Shown piece after piece: positions 8,175 through 17,712 of a DNA stretch of 64,000 bases; within the stretch, counting starts at the first letter, position 1, and the number at the start of each line of letters is the position of its first letter. Source of the stretch: JAMLHH01 sp964653095. GTDB taxonomy: Bacteria; Bacteroidota; Bacteroidia; Chitinophagales; JADIYW01. The stretch covers positions 1 to 64,000 of the forward strand of contig CAZZEH010000001.1 of the NCBI GenBank assembly GCA_964653095.1, given 5' to 3'. The notes below the pieces were generated by a model. The model was given only the letters and a program-made list of their open reading frames with translations, was not told the origin of the DNA and did no database searches. Made by a program: the position numbers and the translations under genes.

Positions 8175-9926
8175 TTAGCTTCGATATAATTTTGATCGGA
8201 GCAGTTGTCCGAAAATTTTCTTTTTCCCCAAATCTTCATGAAACTTCACTTCTCCGTTATTGGTATAGGCTTCCATTCCGTTTATAAACACATGCTGCAC
8301 AGCTTTCCCGCTTCTTTTCACTAATCTGTAACTACCTCCGAAAGCCGGGTGAAAATCTTCTACGGGTTCGGTATTCACATCCGTTTTTATTTTTGCCGGG
8401 TCAATAATCACCAAATCTGCCCGTTTACCGACAGAAATATCTCCCGCATCAATTCCCAAAAAGTCAGCCGGTTCTTTTGTAGATCGGTAAATAGCTCTTT
8501 CCACTGAAATTTCTTCCGGATACTTTAGAGCTGTTTTCAAAAACTGAAGAGAGCCGTCATGAAATGCCATATTGACATTGTGCGCACCGCTGTCATTAAA
8601 TCCGGGCATACAATGTTCATAATTCAAAAGTTCCAGACGAACTTTTTCTCTGTGATTGGAAGTATCGCACCACCATCTGATTTGAGTATCGTATTCGGCC
8701 ATCAAATCCATAAAATGTTCGACCGGTTCCTTCCCTGCCTCATGAGCTATCTGCTCAAAATTTTTATTGATATGAGAATCTATCGGAGATTTGATCACCC
8801 ACATTTCTCTAAGTGCTCTTGGGAAGACAGAAGTAGCTTTATGATTCCATTCTTTCACAAACTGCTGTCTGAACGCAGCTTCTTTAAATATTTTCTTCCT
8901 TGCCTCTCCTGTCGAACTGATTGCTTTTATCATAGAAGGAAATTCCTCAAACAAAGGCGTAATCGGTCCGTCTCCAAAATTTTTAAACGGTTCGGCCAGG
9001 GTCTGAAATCTCATTTGTCCTCTCAGCACATTGTTCCCTAAAAAGCCAAGAAGTTTAAGCAGCTTATAAATCCTCTCGTTTGACTTTAAGTCTAAAGCCG
9101 CAACTACTGTTGTCCTCAGACTTTTTCTAAACAGACCGCTTCTGCTCAGATTAGCTATCGTTACGAATGAAGATTTATCTACCGCATTTGGAGTGATTTG
9201 AAGTACTCTGTTGTATTTTCTTAAAACATTTGCCAAAGCATAATACTCACTTTTAGCCGCCTGTTGAGAAGGGACAGAGACTCCGGTAAACTGTTTGTTG
9301 TACACTCCCGCCCAACGGTGAAAAGGGAGCATATCAATGGACAGCCCAAGGAAACCTTCTTTCATCGCATCCTCTACGATGCTTTTCATTTTTTGAATTT
9401 CTTCCTTGGTTGCTTCCTTCTCCGTAAAACTTCTTTCCAATCCCATCGCTTCAATCCTCACATTGGAGTGTCCGATAAAACCGGCAATATTGGGACCGAC
9501 AGGTACGGTGTCGAGATGTTCATAATACTCTTTGGGAGTTTTCCACTTAATATTGCCAATCAGCCAGCCGCTCAACACCTTCGCCGGCATATTTTCGACC
9601 CGACAAAATAAGTCCACAATATCCTCATCTTTTCCAATAGCAGCCGATAATGAGCAGTTTCCTATAATTACAGTTGTTACACCGTGTCTGACTGACTCTT
9701 CCAGTCCAGGCATCACCTCTAACTCTGCATCGTAATGAGTATGTATATCAATAAATCCGGGGCATATCCACTTCCCTTCTGCGTCGATTTCTTTTACTCC
9801 GCTTATTCCTGCAATAGAATCCAATACAGAAGCTATTTTACCGTTTTTTATCAGTATATCTTTTTTAACTCCCGGATTTCCCAATCCGTCATAATAAATT
9901 CCGTTTCTTATGATTGTTGTATTCAT
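8175..9926 (-). CDS. N-acyl-D-amino-acid deacylase family amidohydrolase
   Basis: A metal-dependent amidohydrolase of about 583 residues in the D-aminoacylase group. An N-terminal beta-sandwich leads into the barrel motif IDIHTHYDAE, whose two His bind metal. Further on, GFIGHSNVR and PGFNDSGAHN contribute later metal and substrate residues. The C-terminal ADLVIIDP returns to the sandwich domain. Members hydrolyse N-acyl-D-amino acids or related amides in the cytosol, and the length fits the larger (~570-residue) subgroup. The frame opens at a TTG (9935), but ATG at 9926 is more likely: a TACTTTTG element at 9933-9940 overlaps the TTG, which would make the transcript nearly leaderless. Confidence 0.85.
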   Translation of the reverse strand: MNTTIIRNGIYYDGLGNPGVKKDILIKNGKIASVLDSIAGISGVKEIDAEGKWICPGFIDIHTHYDAELEVMPGLEESVRHGVTTVIIGNCSLSAAIGKDEDIVDLFCRVENMPAKVLSGWLIGNIKWKTPKEYYEHLDTVPVGPNIAGFIGHSNVRIEAMGLERSFTEKEATKEEIQKMKSIVEDAMKEGFLGLSIDMLPFHRWAGVYNKQFTGVSVPSQQAAKSEYYALANVLRKYNRVLQITPNAVDKSSFVTIANLSRSGLFRKSLRTTVVAALDLKSNERIYKLLKLLGFLGNNVLRGQMRFQTLAEPFKNFGDGPITPLFEEFPSMIKAISSTGEARKKIFKEAAFRQQFVKEWNHKATSVFPRALREMWVIKSPIDSHINKNFEQIAHEAGKEPVEHFMDLMAEYDTQIRWWCDTSNHREKVRLELLNYEHCMPGFNDSGAHNVNMAFHDGSLQFLKTALKYPEEISVERAIYRSTKEPADFLGIDAGDISVGKRADLVIIDPAKIKTDVNTEPVEDFHPAFGGSYRLVKRSGKAVQHVFINGMEAYTNNGEVKFHEDLGKKKIFGQLLRSKLYRS

Positions 9927-10054
9927 ATTTGGCAAAAGTAATTATATCCGCAAAGATTGTTTGAACTATAATATATTTTAAGATTATGGGGAAACAAGTA
10001 AAGAATGTCAAAGGCAGAAAAATCTCTGACATCTGATAGTGAACAGTTGATATG

Positions 10055-11101
10055 CTAAATATCCTTTAAAGTCGTCCTGTCTGCCTCTAAAATAAGTTTG
10101 TAGCCGTATGCAGATGAAGGAGTTTGATACCCCAGCTTAAAATCACCTTTGAGTATTCGTTCAACTATCAGCAGAGATGTTTGGACTGTCAGTGTATATC
10201 CATCCAAAGTTTCTATACGGGCACTTTTGCTCTCTCCTTTTTTATTGCGTACTGTTCCTACAAGAAAGCTTCTGCTATTACTTCTGGTACTTTCAGAAGG
10301 TCCACCCGCTTTAACCTGAGATCTTAAAACCTTTTTCACTAATGAAGATTTTAACACGGGTTTTATCCAATTCGTCATTTTCATGGCATTAATCATTTTG
10401 GGTGACATGGCCATAAACACTTTAATATTCGGAATCCCGGTACTGTGGTACGCAGTGCTGATATCTCCCCACGGTATAGTCACAGCAGTCAGATTAGGCT
10501 TATCAAAATCAAAAGTCTTTACTTCATAAGCTGCAGGTACAGGTGTAATCTTACCATCTTTTCTGATTACTCCTCCTTTACTCATCCCTTCAATCATGGT
10601 CAACTGTGTGCCATGCGATGAGCCCCCCTGTCCTTTGAAAGCCAATTCAAGTTCGTCGGCATCAGGCAGTTGCTCACTCAGATACTTTGCAAGGCAATCT
10701 GATGGTACTACGTCAAAACCAGTGCCGGGCATTATCATCACATTTTTCTCTTTTGCAGCAGGGCTATAAGTTTTAGCTCTTTCAAAGACCTCCACTTCAC
10801 CTGTAATATCAAGATAATGCTGTTCTTTAGATATGCAGTATTCAATGACATCCTGAGAGGTTTCCGAAAAAGGTCCTGCGCAGTTTAAGATTAACGTGCT
10901 TTCATCTATCACCGTATCCAACAAATACAAATTAGCTAAATCACAAACTATATATCTCAATCCATACTTTTCAGCAAGAACTGTGAGTTTTTGTTGAGAA
11001 CGTCCTGCCAGTATAGGTTTTAAACCCTTACTGACTGCTCGTTTAGTAATCAATTCTCCGGTATAGCCGTAGGCACCGTATATAATAAAATTCTTACCCA
11101 T
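10055..11101 (-). CDS. Saccharopine dehydrogenase-like / trans-acting enoyl reductase family protein
   Basis: A 348-residue NAD(P)-binding protein. It opens with a Rossmann motif, IIYGAYGYTGELI (G-x-x-G-x-x-G), followed by AGRSQQKL, as in the saccharopine dehydrogenase-like family that includes mycobacterial trans-acting enoyl reductases. LNCAGPF and the HYLDITGE segment are also typical of that group. These proteins are not lysine-pathway enzymes as a rule; a lipid-linked reductase role is known only for the mycobacterial members, so the substrate here is open. The frame extends to a TTG at 11116, but the ATG at 11101 begins exactly at the Rossmann strand and is preferred. Confidence 0.75.
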   Translation of the reverse strand: MGKNFIIYGAYGYTGELITKRAVSKGLKPILAGRSQQKLTVLAEKYGLRYIVCDLANLYLLDTVIDESTLILNCAGPFSETSQDVIEYCISKEQHYLDITGEVEVFERAKTYSPAAKEKNVMIMPGTGFDVVPSDCLAKYLSEQLPDADELELAFKGQGGSSHGTQLTMIEGMSKGGVIRKDGKITPVPAAYEVKTFDFDKPNLTAVTIPWGDISTAYHSTGIPNIKVFMAMSPKMINAMKMTNWIKPVLKSSLVKKVLRSQVKAGGPSESTRSNSRSFLVGTVRNKKGESKSARIETLDGYTLTVQTSLLIVERILKGDFKLGYQTPSSAYGYKLILEADRTTLKDI

Positions 11102-11203
11102 ATATCTAAAATACAAAAATCAAAATGATTTGAGCTAAAGAATTCAAAAAATTGGCTTTAATCGTTTAGTCATGATTGGGAACAGAGGTAGAAAAAAAGA
11201 AAA

Positions 11204-11229
11204 AAGGTGTCCAAATAATTGAACACCTT
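11204..11229 (-). terminator. Rho-independent terminator of the S15 peptidase gene
   Basis: An 11-bp stem with one wobble pair, AAGGTGTCCAA against TTGAACACCTT, encloses a 4-nt loop. On the minus strand it is followed by six T, one C and then a second T run. It lies 22 bp past the stop codon at 11251. Confidence 0.85.
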
Positions 11230-11250
11230 CCGTTAGTACTTCAAAATAAA

Positions 11251-14148
11251 TTATTCCTTAATCACTTTAATGCTTGAAACCAGAGACATATCTTCTTCAC
11301 TATATACCTGCAATAAATATACTCCTGATGAGATATCTTTCAAACTCATTTGAGTCTGTTCACTATCCGCAGACATTTTTACTGTCTGACCGGCAATATT
11401 CAACAGCTCATAGCGATATCTTCCCGGAACACTGGTGTAAACCTGAATGATATCAGCAGTTGGATTGGGATATACTTTAATATCCTGCAAAGATTTATTT
11501 GTACGGCTAATTACAGGTGTCGCAGCTGTACTTCCATACACCGGGAGTATTAATTGTGTTGGGTGAGTCTTTGAGAAATGTACCTGCTGTACAGATTTTC
11601 TCGCAGCCATCTCCTTTCCGTTAAAAATATATGTCTTGTTCTCATTGGGTTTCCTTCTGAAAAACTCTTTGTCATTCATCGGAATACAAGGATTGGACTG
11701 GTGCCTGTTGTAATTACTGCTGCTTAAAATCACTTTAACTTTGTGTCCTTTACCAAAAGTGTATGCAATCGGCAAAAGATTAAAGTAATATTCATACAAT
11801 TTGCCTGATTCTATATTGGTGAATTCTGCATCCACATCCTCGGCACCATCCGCAATACTTCTGGCATAATCTCTTGCTCTTGCATTCACTCCTCCATCCA
11901 CTACAAACATCTCCCTGCCGTCAGGATACACATCAATAATTCTTGCATAAAAATCTATATCAGTCGGGTCGCCGGCTTCGGCGTTCTCAGGATTTGCGAT
12001 ACCATACACTTTAGCTTTTGGAAATCCAATCATGCTCAAAGTATCTGACAACTCTTCTGTTTCAAAAATCAACACATCCGGGCTTTCCAAAACATAAGGT
12101 TTATAGACAGGATTGGCATAATCTATCTGTCCAAAGTTACCTTTTTTTATTTCAGGTGTTTTACCAATCATATTGGCACCTCCCAAATGTATCACAGGAG
12201 TGTCGGGATTATGCATATAGGACAATACAGCATCTTCGTCTGCCGGAGAAAAAGAAGCTCCGCCATTTCCATGAAGGAACAACTCTTTATAACTGATATT
12301 TTCTTTTACAGGAAAAATATCGGAGCCAAACCAATAGTTACCTGCATCCTGATTACCTGAGACCCCGTCTTCCATTGGCCCCGCTACATAGAATCTCACC
12401 GGAGGAACTTTTGTAAAGTCTTTGGTTTCAATGCGTGTAATTCTAGTCGCATTATCTCCCGGATTTACCAGCGGCTCTGACAGTTTTGGTATATCCAAGT
12501 TCAGTTTGGTGTCTATAGAACCTGCACGCACTAATACGGGAATCCCTTTTAGTCCATCTACACCTATCATAAAGTTGATGAGTTCATTGAATGGGATGAT
12601 GTAATCTTTAGAAGGAACTTTTGCAAATAATCCCTGTGTAATTCTTTGAAATTTACCTTCCGGAAGGTAAAACTTAGGAGTTCCCAGTTTTTTCCCGTTT
12701 GCATTATTCAGTGTATATCGATACCAGCTGAAAAGCTCAGAATTTACCAATGCACTCAAATCAATATCATCTCCAAAGTCATTGATATTTGCTCCCAACA
12801 CATCCAGTACATTATTGGGATATACGGCATCACCCGTTCTGACATCTGAAATAGTTTCATGTGCCCACGGCCCGATAATCAATTTAATTTTATCCTTATT
12901 GCCGTATTCTTCTTTCATCTGCTCTCTCTGTAAAGTAAACGTTTCGATTGTACCGTCCACAAAAATATCCCACCAGCCGCTCAAATAGTACGAGGGCACT
13001 TCCATGTTACTGTATCTGCTGTATTTTCCGTTAGGATCACTATTACCCCCTTCGTCCACCGGAGCTCTGGAAATATCAAAAGTAGAGCGTCCTATTGAAT
13101 TTGGCATTTGAACGCTTTTCCCGTCGGAAAGGATTCGGGTGGTATAGCTGTCAACTGCTTTGTCTGTTACTTCCAAATAGTTATTCAATCCAAAGTCCAA
13201 AGAAGTGTGAATTGCATTTTGCCGATCGTCGTCAATAGCCTGCTTATCATCCTCCAAATCACTAATCTGCCCGCCTAACCAGCCTGTAACTAAATTTTCT
13301 CTGAATGTACCGTTTGGAAACACAGTACTCTTATGAAATTCGCCGGTAGCTACAATCGGTAAAAGAGCTTTAAGTCCGGGCTGGGTCGGGTCGATTTTTT
13401 TGGCTGCAGCAGCCTGAGTCTGGCTGTACCCAAGAGCAGACGCTCCAAACATACCGATTGCACCCGTATATACTAAATCTTCTGTATCCGGCACGCCATC
13501 GTTATCCAAGTCGTAAGTACGGATTAGATTGTTTTTTATTATTTCAATAGAGTTGGCTCCATCTGAAAAGTTTTCCGGATTCTGAGGATGTCCTTCGGGA
13601 TTAATATCCAACAGATGTTTGTCACTTGGTTGTAAATACGGTGTTTTTATCCAGCTGTCACTGTATAAAGGGAAAAAATTACCCTCAGAAGCATATCTTC
13701 CTCTCAAATCCTGCAACACACCGGAGAATCCCATCATTGAAATAATGGAAGCTTCCGTTCCTTTTCTTTTGTTATACGGTGATCTGGTAAAAATAACAGG
13801 TAACTGAAAAGGATTGGGGTTAACTTCTCCATTCAATGAGTCATAGATAATGTACTGAGTGCCTTTATTAATCAAAGTTATATTGTAAGTGCCTCCCATA
13901 ATATCAATATCAAAACCCATGTCATCCTGAAAAATAGGCAGATAAACATCCGTCATCAGGTTCACTCCATCGGGCATTTTAAACGGTATCTCGGCCCGAT
14001 ATATCAAATCTTCAATTCTGTCGATTTCTCCATTCTTTGGAATACTGTCCGATAAAATTTTTGTTCCGGGGATTTTGATTTCCGGATTTTGTGCAAATGC
14101 AGGCAAACTTAAAACTGCCAGACTCCATAAGAGTAATTTCCTAATCAT
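11251..14148 (-). CDS. Secreted S15 / CocE-NonD family hydrolase (X-Pro dipeptidyl-peptidase-like) with T9SS sorting domain
   Basis: A 965-residue secreted alpha/beta-hydrolase. A signal peptide (residues 1-19, ending AFAQ) precedes the catalytic domain, whose nucleophile is Ser237 in GASALGYS. A charge-relay Asp is likely in FVDGT, and the His is in GPWAHE. A later beta-rich domain (RFYVAGP to KVILSSSNY) is the jelly-roll of the X-Pro dipeptidyl-peptidase family. The last ~77 residues from VYPNP are a type IX sorting domain. Unusually, a calcium-loop-like DLDNDGVPDTEDL (about residues 213-225) sits just before the nucleophile. Function is peptidase or acyl-esterase; the sequence alone does not decide. 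Confidence 0.85.
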   Translation of the reverse strand: MIRKLLLWSLAVLSLPAFAQNPEIKIPGTKILSDSIPKNGEIDRIEDLIYRAEIPFKMPDGVNLMTDVYLPIFQDDMGFDIDIMGGTYNITLINKGTQYIIYDSLNGEVNPNPFQLPVIFTRSPYNKRKGTEASIISMMGFSGVLQDLRGRYASEGNFFPLYSDSWIKTPYLQPSDKHLLDINPEGHPQNPENFSDGANSIEIIKNNLIRTYDLDNDGVPDTEDLVYTGAIGMFGASALGYSQTQAAAAKKIDPTQPGLKALLPIVATGEFHKSTVFPNGTFRENLVTGWLGGQISDLEDDKQAIDDDRQNAIHTSLDFGLNNYLEVTDKAVDSYTTRILSDGKSVQMPNSIGRSTFDISRAPVDEGGNSDPNGKYSRYSNMEVPSYYLSGWWDIFVDGTIETFTLQREQMKEEYGNKDKIKLIIGPWAHETISDVRTGDAVYPNNVLDVLGANINDFGDDIDLSALVNSELFSWYRYTLNNANGKKLGTPKFYLPEGKFQRITQGLFAKVPSKDYIIPFNELINFMIGVDGLKGIPVLVRAGSIDTKLNLDIPKLSEPLVNPGDNATRITRIETKDFTKVPPVRFYVAGPMEDGVSGNQDAGNYWFGSDIFPVKENISYKELFLHGNGGASFSPADEDAVLSYMHNPDTPVIHLGGANMIGKTPEIKKGNFGQIDYANPVYKPYVLESPDVLIFETEELSDTLSMIGFPKAKVYGIANPENAEAGDPTDIDFYARIIDVYPDGREMFVVDGGVNARARDYARSIADGAEDVDAEFTNIESGKLYEYYFNLLPIAYTFGKGHKVKVILSSSNYNRHQSNPCIPMNDKEFFRRKPNENKTYIFNGKEMAARKSVQQVHFSKTHPTQLILPVYGSTAATPVISRTNKSLQDIKVYPNPTADIIQVYTSVPGRYRYELLNIAGQTVKMSADSEQTQMSLKDISSGVYLLQVYSEEDMSLVSSIKVIKE

Positions 14149-14166
14149 AATTCATAGTATTTGCCG

Positions 14167-14174
14167 CAAAAATA
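14167..14174 (-). promoter_or_regulatory. Candidate -7 element of the S15 hydrolase gene
   Basis: The minus strand reads TATTTTTG 19 bp upstream of the ATG at 14148. No -33 TTG is present at the usual spacing. Confidence 0.4.
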
Positions 14175-14220
14175 AAAAGATAATACAACTTTTTGAAAAT
14201 TTTTAACAGTAAGTATTTTC

Positions 14221-16656
14221 CTAAAAATTAGTTTTTGGAAATTTAGAGGGATTCTGCTCATACATTATTTTATAAGCAGCATGAAAGACATCTTCGGCAT
14301 TTGGTTTGCAAAAGTAATCTGCATCACTTCCGTAGGCCGACCTATGCGGTGCCGCACTTATGCATATCGGAGCGGAATCCAACAGTTGAAATAACCTCTG
14401 ATTGGAAAATGTCTGTTCCATCATATACGCTGTACCTCCTCCCGGCACGTCTTCATCCAGGAAAATCACTTTACCGGTCCTCCCGACTGATTGAGATATA
14501 ATTTTCGGTAAATCAAAGGGCAGTAATGTCTGTACATCTATCAATTCTGCACGGATGCCAACTTTCTCGAGTATTTGCACTGCCTCTACAGCAATTCGCA
14601 CACAAGAGCCATAGGTGACAATAGTTAAATCTGAGCCTGTCTTCAATATTTCCGGTACTCCTAACGGAACTGTAAAATCACCCGGATTGGACGGAATTTT
14701 TTCTTTCAGACGATACCCGTTAAGACATTCTATCACCAATGCCGGTTCATCACCTCTCAGTAATAAATTATAAAATCCGGCTGCCTGAGTCATATTTCTC
14801 GGCACACATACATGCATACCTCTCATAGAACCCAATATCATGCTCATAGGCGAACCGGTATGCCAAATACCCTCTAACCTATGCCCTCTTGTCCTGATAA
14901 TCAACGGGGCTTTCTGTCCTCCTTTGGTTCGATAAGACAGACAGGCAAGATCATCCATTATGGGGACAATGGCATAATTGAGATAATCCAAATACTGGAT
15001 TTCGGCGATAGGTCTCAAGCCCCGCATAGCCATACCTATACCTTCTCCTATAATACTCGCTTCACGGATTCCCGTATCATATACCCGTGCTTTTCCGTGC
15101 TTCTCCTGCAGGCCTCGAAATGCCTGATTTACGTCACCAATTTTCCCAACATCTTCGCCAAATGCAAGAATATGCGGGTCTCTTTCCAAATTGGCATCAA
15201 AACATAAGTTTAAAACCTGAAATCCACTGAGAAATTTTGGTTTGTCGGGATATTCTACCGGTACAATGGTCTGTTTAAGCGGCGAGTCAGAAGAATTCGT
15301 ATGCGCGTACGATTTATACCTTTCTTTATTAATTGCGTTGTTCTCTTTATACCAACTGATAAGTATATCTCTCGGTTCACTTTTTTCATCTGAAGTTTCT
15401 ACCAATACCTGATGGATTATCTTTATAAAATCTCTCCGGGTAGGTTCTACTAATTTCTGTATTTCTTTTATTTTGTCCTGTATAAATTCTTTTTGGGACT
15501 GCACTTTTAAGAGCTGATGTAAGAGTTCAACCGCCGTATTTATTTCTTCCAAAATCGGATTATAAAAATCATTCCACGCTTTTTTCTGTTCGCTTTTTAC
15601 GATTCTTTTAGCTTCTGACTCTATTTCTGCCAAGGTCTCTTCACTTGTCAAATCAATGCTTAAAATCCACTCCTTCATTTTCACAATACAGTCGAAATCT
15701 TTTTCCCACTGCAGCCTCTCCTTGGATTTATACCGTTCGTGTGAACCTGAAGTAGAATGCCCCTGTATCTGCGTCATTTCTTCCACGTGAATCAGCACGG
15801 GCTGATGCTTTTCTCTGACCTCCTGAATCATTTCTTTATATACTTTGACCAAAGAGGGATAATCCCAGCCTTTTACTTTTATAATTTTTAACGGAGTACC
15901 ATTTTCAGACTCCCCAAATCCACTCAGCACATCAGATACCGACTCTCTTGCTGTTTGAAGTTTTTTAGGAACTGAGATGCCGTAACCGTCATCCCATACA
16001 TTAATAACTAAAGGCACCTGCTGTACGGCGGCAGCATTGACGACTTCCCAAAACATTCCCTCCGAAGTACTGGCGTCCCCAATGGTTACAAAACAGGCTT
16101 CGTTTCCATTTATCGAAAATCGCTCATCCTGTAACGTATCTTTAAGTATTCTGTATTTTTTTGATGCCAATGCCAAGCCTAATGCCCGAAGCATCTGGGA
16201 AGCGGTAGGCGAACTGTCAGAAGAGGAGTTTTTTTGACGGGTCAGATATTTCCAAGAACCGTCGGGATTAAGGTTCCTCGTGGCAAAATGGTTGTTCATT
16301 TGCCTTCCGCCGGACTGAGGTTCTGCCGACAGGCTTGGATTTGCGTATAACTGCGAAAAAAGCTGATATGGTGTAATCAGTCCTGACGCCAGCATAAAAG
16401 TCTGATCGCGGTAATAACCCGAACGAAAATCTCCTTCTTTAAAAACCTTGGCCATAGCTATCTGAGCCAATTCTTTCCCGCCGCCAAAAATTCCAAACTT
16501 TGCTTTCCCGGTCAGTACTTCCCTGCGCCCTGTCAGACTTGCTTGACGGCTTATACATGCCAGCTTATAGTCTTCCAGAACTTCCTTTCTGAATTCTTCG
16601 AAAGAAATTGCCGGCTTATTTTTTGCTAACTCCGTATCTTTTTCCGTTGTAGCCAT
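14221..16656 (-). CDS. 2-oxoacid dehydrogenase E1, alpha and beta subunits fused
   Basis: The thiamine-diphosphate-dependent E1 of a branched-chain 2-oxoacid or pyruvate-type dehydrogenase complex. The N-terminal ~370 residues are the alpha subunit, with the ThDP/Mg signature GDASTSEG at 193-200 and a following NVWDDGYGISVP. A ~90-residue helical linker leads to the beta subunit from about residue 470 (ILAFGEDVGKIGDV, then IIGEGIGMAMRGLRPIAEIQ). At 811 residues it equals alpha plus beta in one chain, a form common in Bacteroidota. It decarboxylates the 2-oxoacid and passes the acyl group to E2, but no E2 or E3 gene lies in the window. A branched-chain substrate is likely but not provable here. 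Confidence 0.88.
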   Translation of the reverse strand: MATTEKDTELAKNKPAISFEEFRKEVLEDYKLACISRQASLTGRREVLTGKAKFGIFGGGKELAQIAMAKVFKEGDFRSGYYRDQTFMLASGLITPYQLFSQLYANPSLSAEPQSGGRQMNNHFATRNLNPDGSWKYLTRQKNSSSDSSPTASQMLRALGLALASKKYRILKDTLQDERFSINGNEACFVTIGDASTSEGMFWEVVNAAAVQQVPLVINVWDDGYGISVPKKLQTARESVSDVLSGFGESENGTPLKIIKVKGWDYPSLVKVYKEMIQEVREKHQPVLIHVEEMTQIQGHSTSGSHERYKSKERLQWEKDFDCIVKMKEWILSIDLTSEETLAEIESEAKRIVKSEQKKAWNDFYNPILEEINTAVELLHQLLKVQSQKEFIQDKIKEIQKLVEPTRRDFIKIIHQVLVETSDEKSEPRDILISWYKENNAINKERYKSYAHTNSSDSPLKQTIVPVEYPDKPKFLSGFQVLNLCFDANLERDPHILAFGEDVGKIGDVNQAFRGLQEKHGKARVYDTGIREASIIGEGIGMAMRGLRPIAEIQYLDYLNYAIVPIMDDLACLSYRTKGGQKAPLIIRTRGHRLEGIWHTGSPMSMILGSMRGMHVCVPRNMTQAAGFYNLLLRGDEPALVIECLNGYRLKEKIPSNPGDFTVPLGVPEILKTGSDLTIVTYGSCVRIAVEAVQILEKVGIRAELIDVQTLLPFDLPKIISQSVGRTGKVIFLDEDVPGGGTAYMMEQTFSNQRLFQLLDSAPICISAAPHRSAYGSDADYFCKPNAEDVFHAAYKIMYEQNPSKFPKTNF

Positions 16657-16827
16657 ACAGCTCTGACTTAACTCTTTATTAAGTTACAAATTTAAATTTC
16701 TACCGCCTTATATTAAATCAACTTTTTTGTAAGAACTGCTTTTTTACAGTTTCATATCTGCTTTTCATATAAAATTTGAGTTCGTGTTTAAAATTTCTGA
16801 CTGTCGATAAGTTAGCTTCGGAAGCTA

Positions 16828-17712
16828 TTACTGAATTGAAGTAAAAGTTGTGGCTTTTGCAGAAAACATTCCGAGCCCATTTTTAACATTTGAAAAAATG
16901 GTCACAGTCTCCCCGAAATTTCCCGCATATCTGTTCCTGTATGAAGTTCTAAACCGATACGCATCCTCAGTCAATTCACTGACCGGGACATCCAATCTCA
17001 TATAAGTCAGGTCCTGCACATCCCACTCGTCTGTATTTGGCAGTTTGATATAGAATTTTATCGTATTACTATTTTCAGCAGGTACTACCCAATCCCAATT
17101 GTGATCTCTAAAACTCTGTCGGTCCCCAAAAATTTCCAATCCGTATGATTTGTCGCGTTTCTCAAGGTTTCCTTCTTCATTTATCTCAAACCAGCTTACG
17201 TATAAATAGCTGTTTACGGTCATAAAGCGAACATCTTTGTGATTTTCTTTCAATTCAATTTCTATCAAAACAGTATCATTATTTTGCAGCTGAGCATGAT
17301 TTTTATCTGCCCGAATACTTAAAATCACCGGATAGTCCGGCACTTTTTGTTCGGCGTTAATTTTTGGCAAATTTCTGCACTCTGCTTCAATTGAGTAGGT
17401 TTTATTGCTCTTTGCATTTTTTTCTGAAACATATATACCATGCTCACCTTCGTTGGTTTTAAAAATGAGCTGTTCGAAGAACTCGCCTTCTTCATATACT
17501 TTTACTACTGCATCTGAAGGCGTATTGTAGTCTCCAGACTGCCCGGACTTCTTAGGCAAAGCTACCAGAACTTTAAACTTTTGGTCCGGCTGAATTTCGG
17601 CATTGAGCGTCAGTATCTTTTCCGACAGTGAAAAATCTATTTCGTAATCCTCAATACAGGAATTCAATACGATAAACTGTAATACAATCCAAATTTTAAA
17701 AACTGATTTCAT
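16828..17712 (-). CDS. DUF4249 lipoprotein, partner of the upstream TonB receptor
   Basis: A 294-residue predicted lipoprotein (lipobox LNSC, Cys19) of the DUF4249 family. The family is found almost only in Bacteroidota, typically next to a TonB-dependent receptor. The mature part is beta-rich, with an N-terminal Ig-like region followed by a C-terminal region ending in FSAKATTFTSIQ. Its start overlaps the stop of the receptor gene by 17 bp, so the two are translationally coupled. By analogy with SusD-type partners it may be a surface lid or substrate-binding subunit for the receptor, which is an inference. A 6-bp hairpin without a T run (16813-16827) abuts the stop codon. Confidence 0.82.
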   Translation of the reverse strand: MKSVFKIWIVLQFIVLNSCIEDYEIDFSLSEKILTLNAEIQPDQKFKVLVALPKKSGQSGDYNTPSDAVVKVYEEGEFFEQLIFKTNEGEHGIYVSEKNAKSNKTYSIEAECRNLPKINAEQKVPDYPVILSIRADKNHAQLQNNDTVLIEIELKENHKDVRFMTVNSYLYVSWFEINEEGNLEKRDKSYGLEIFGDRQSFRDHNWDWVVPAENSNTIKFYIKLPNTDEWDVQDLTYMRLDVPVSELTEDAYRFRTSYRNRYAGNFGETVTIFSNVKNGLGMFSAKATTFTSIQ

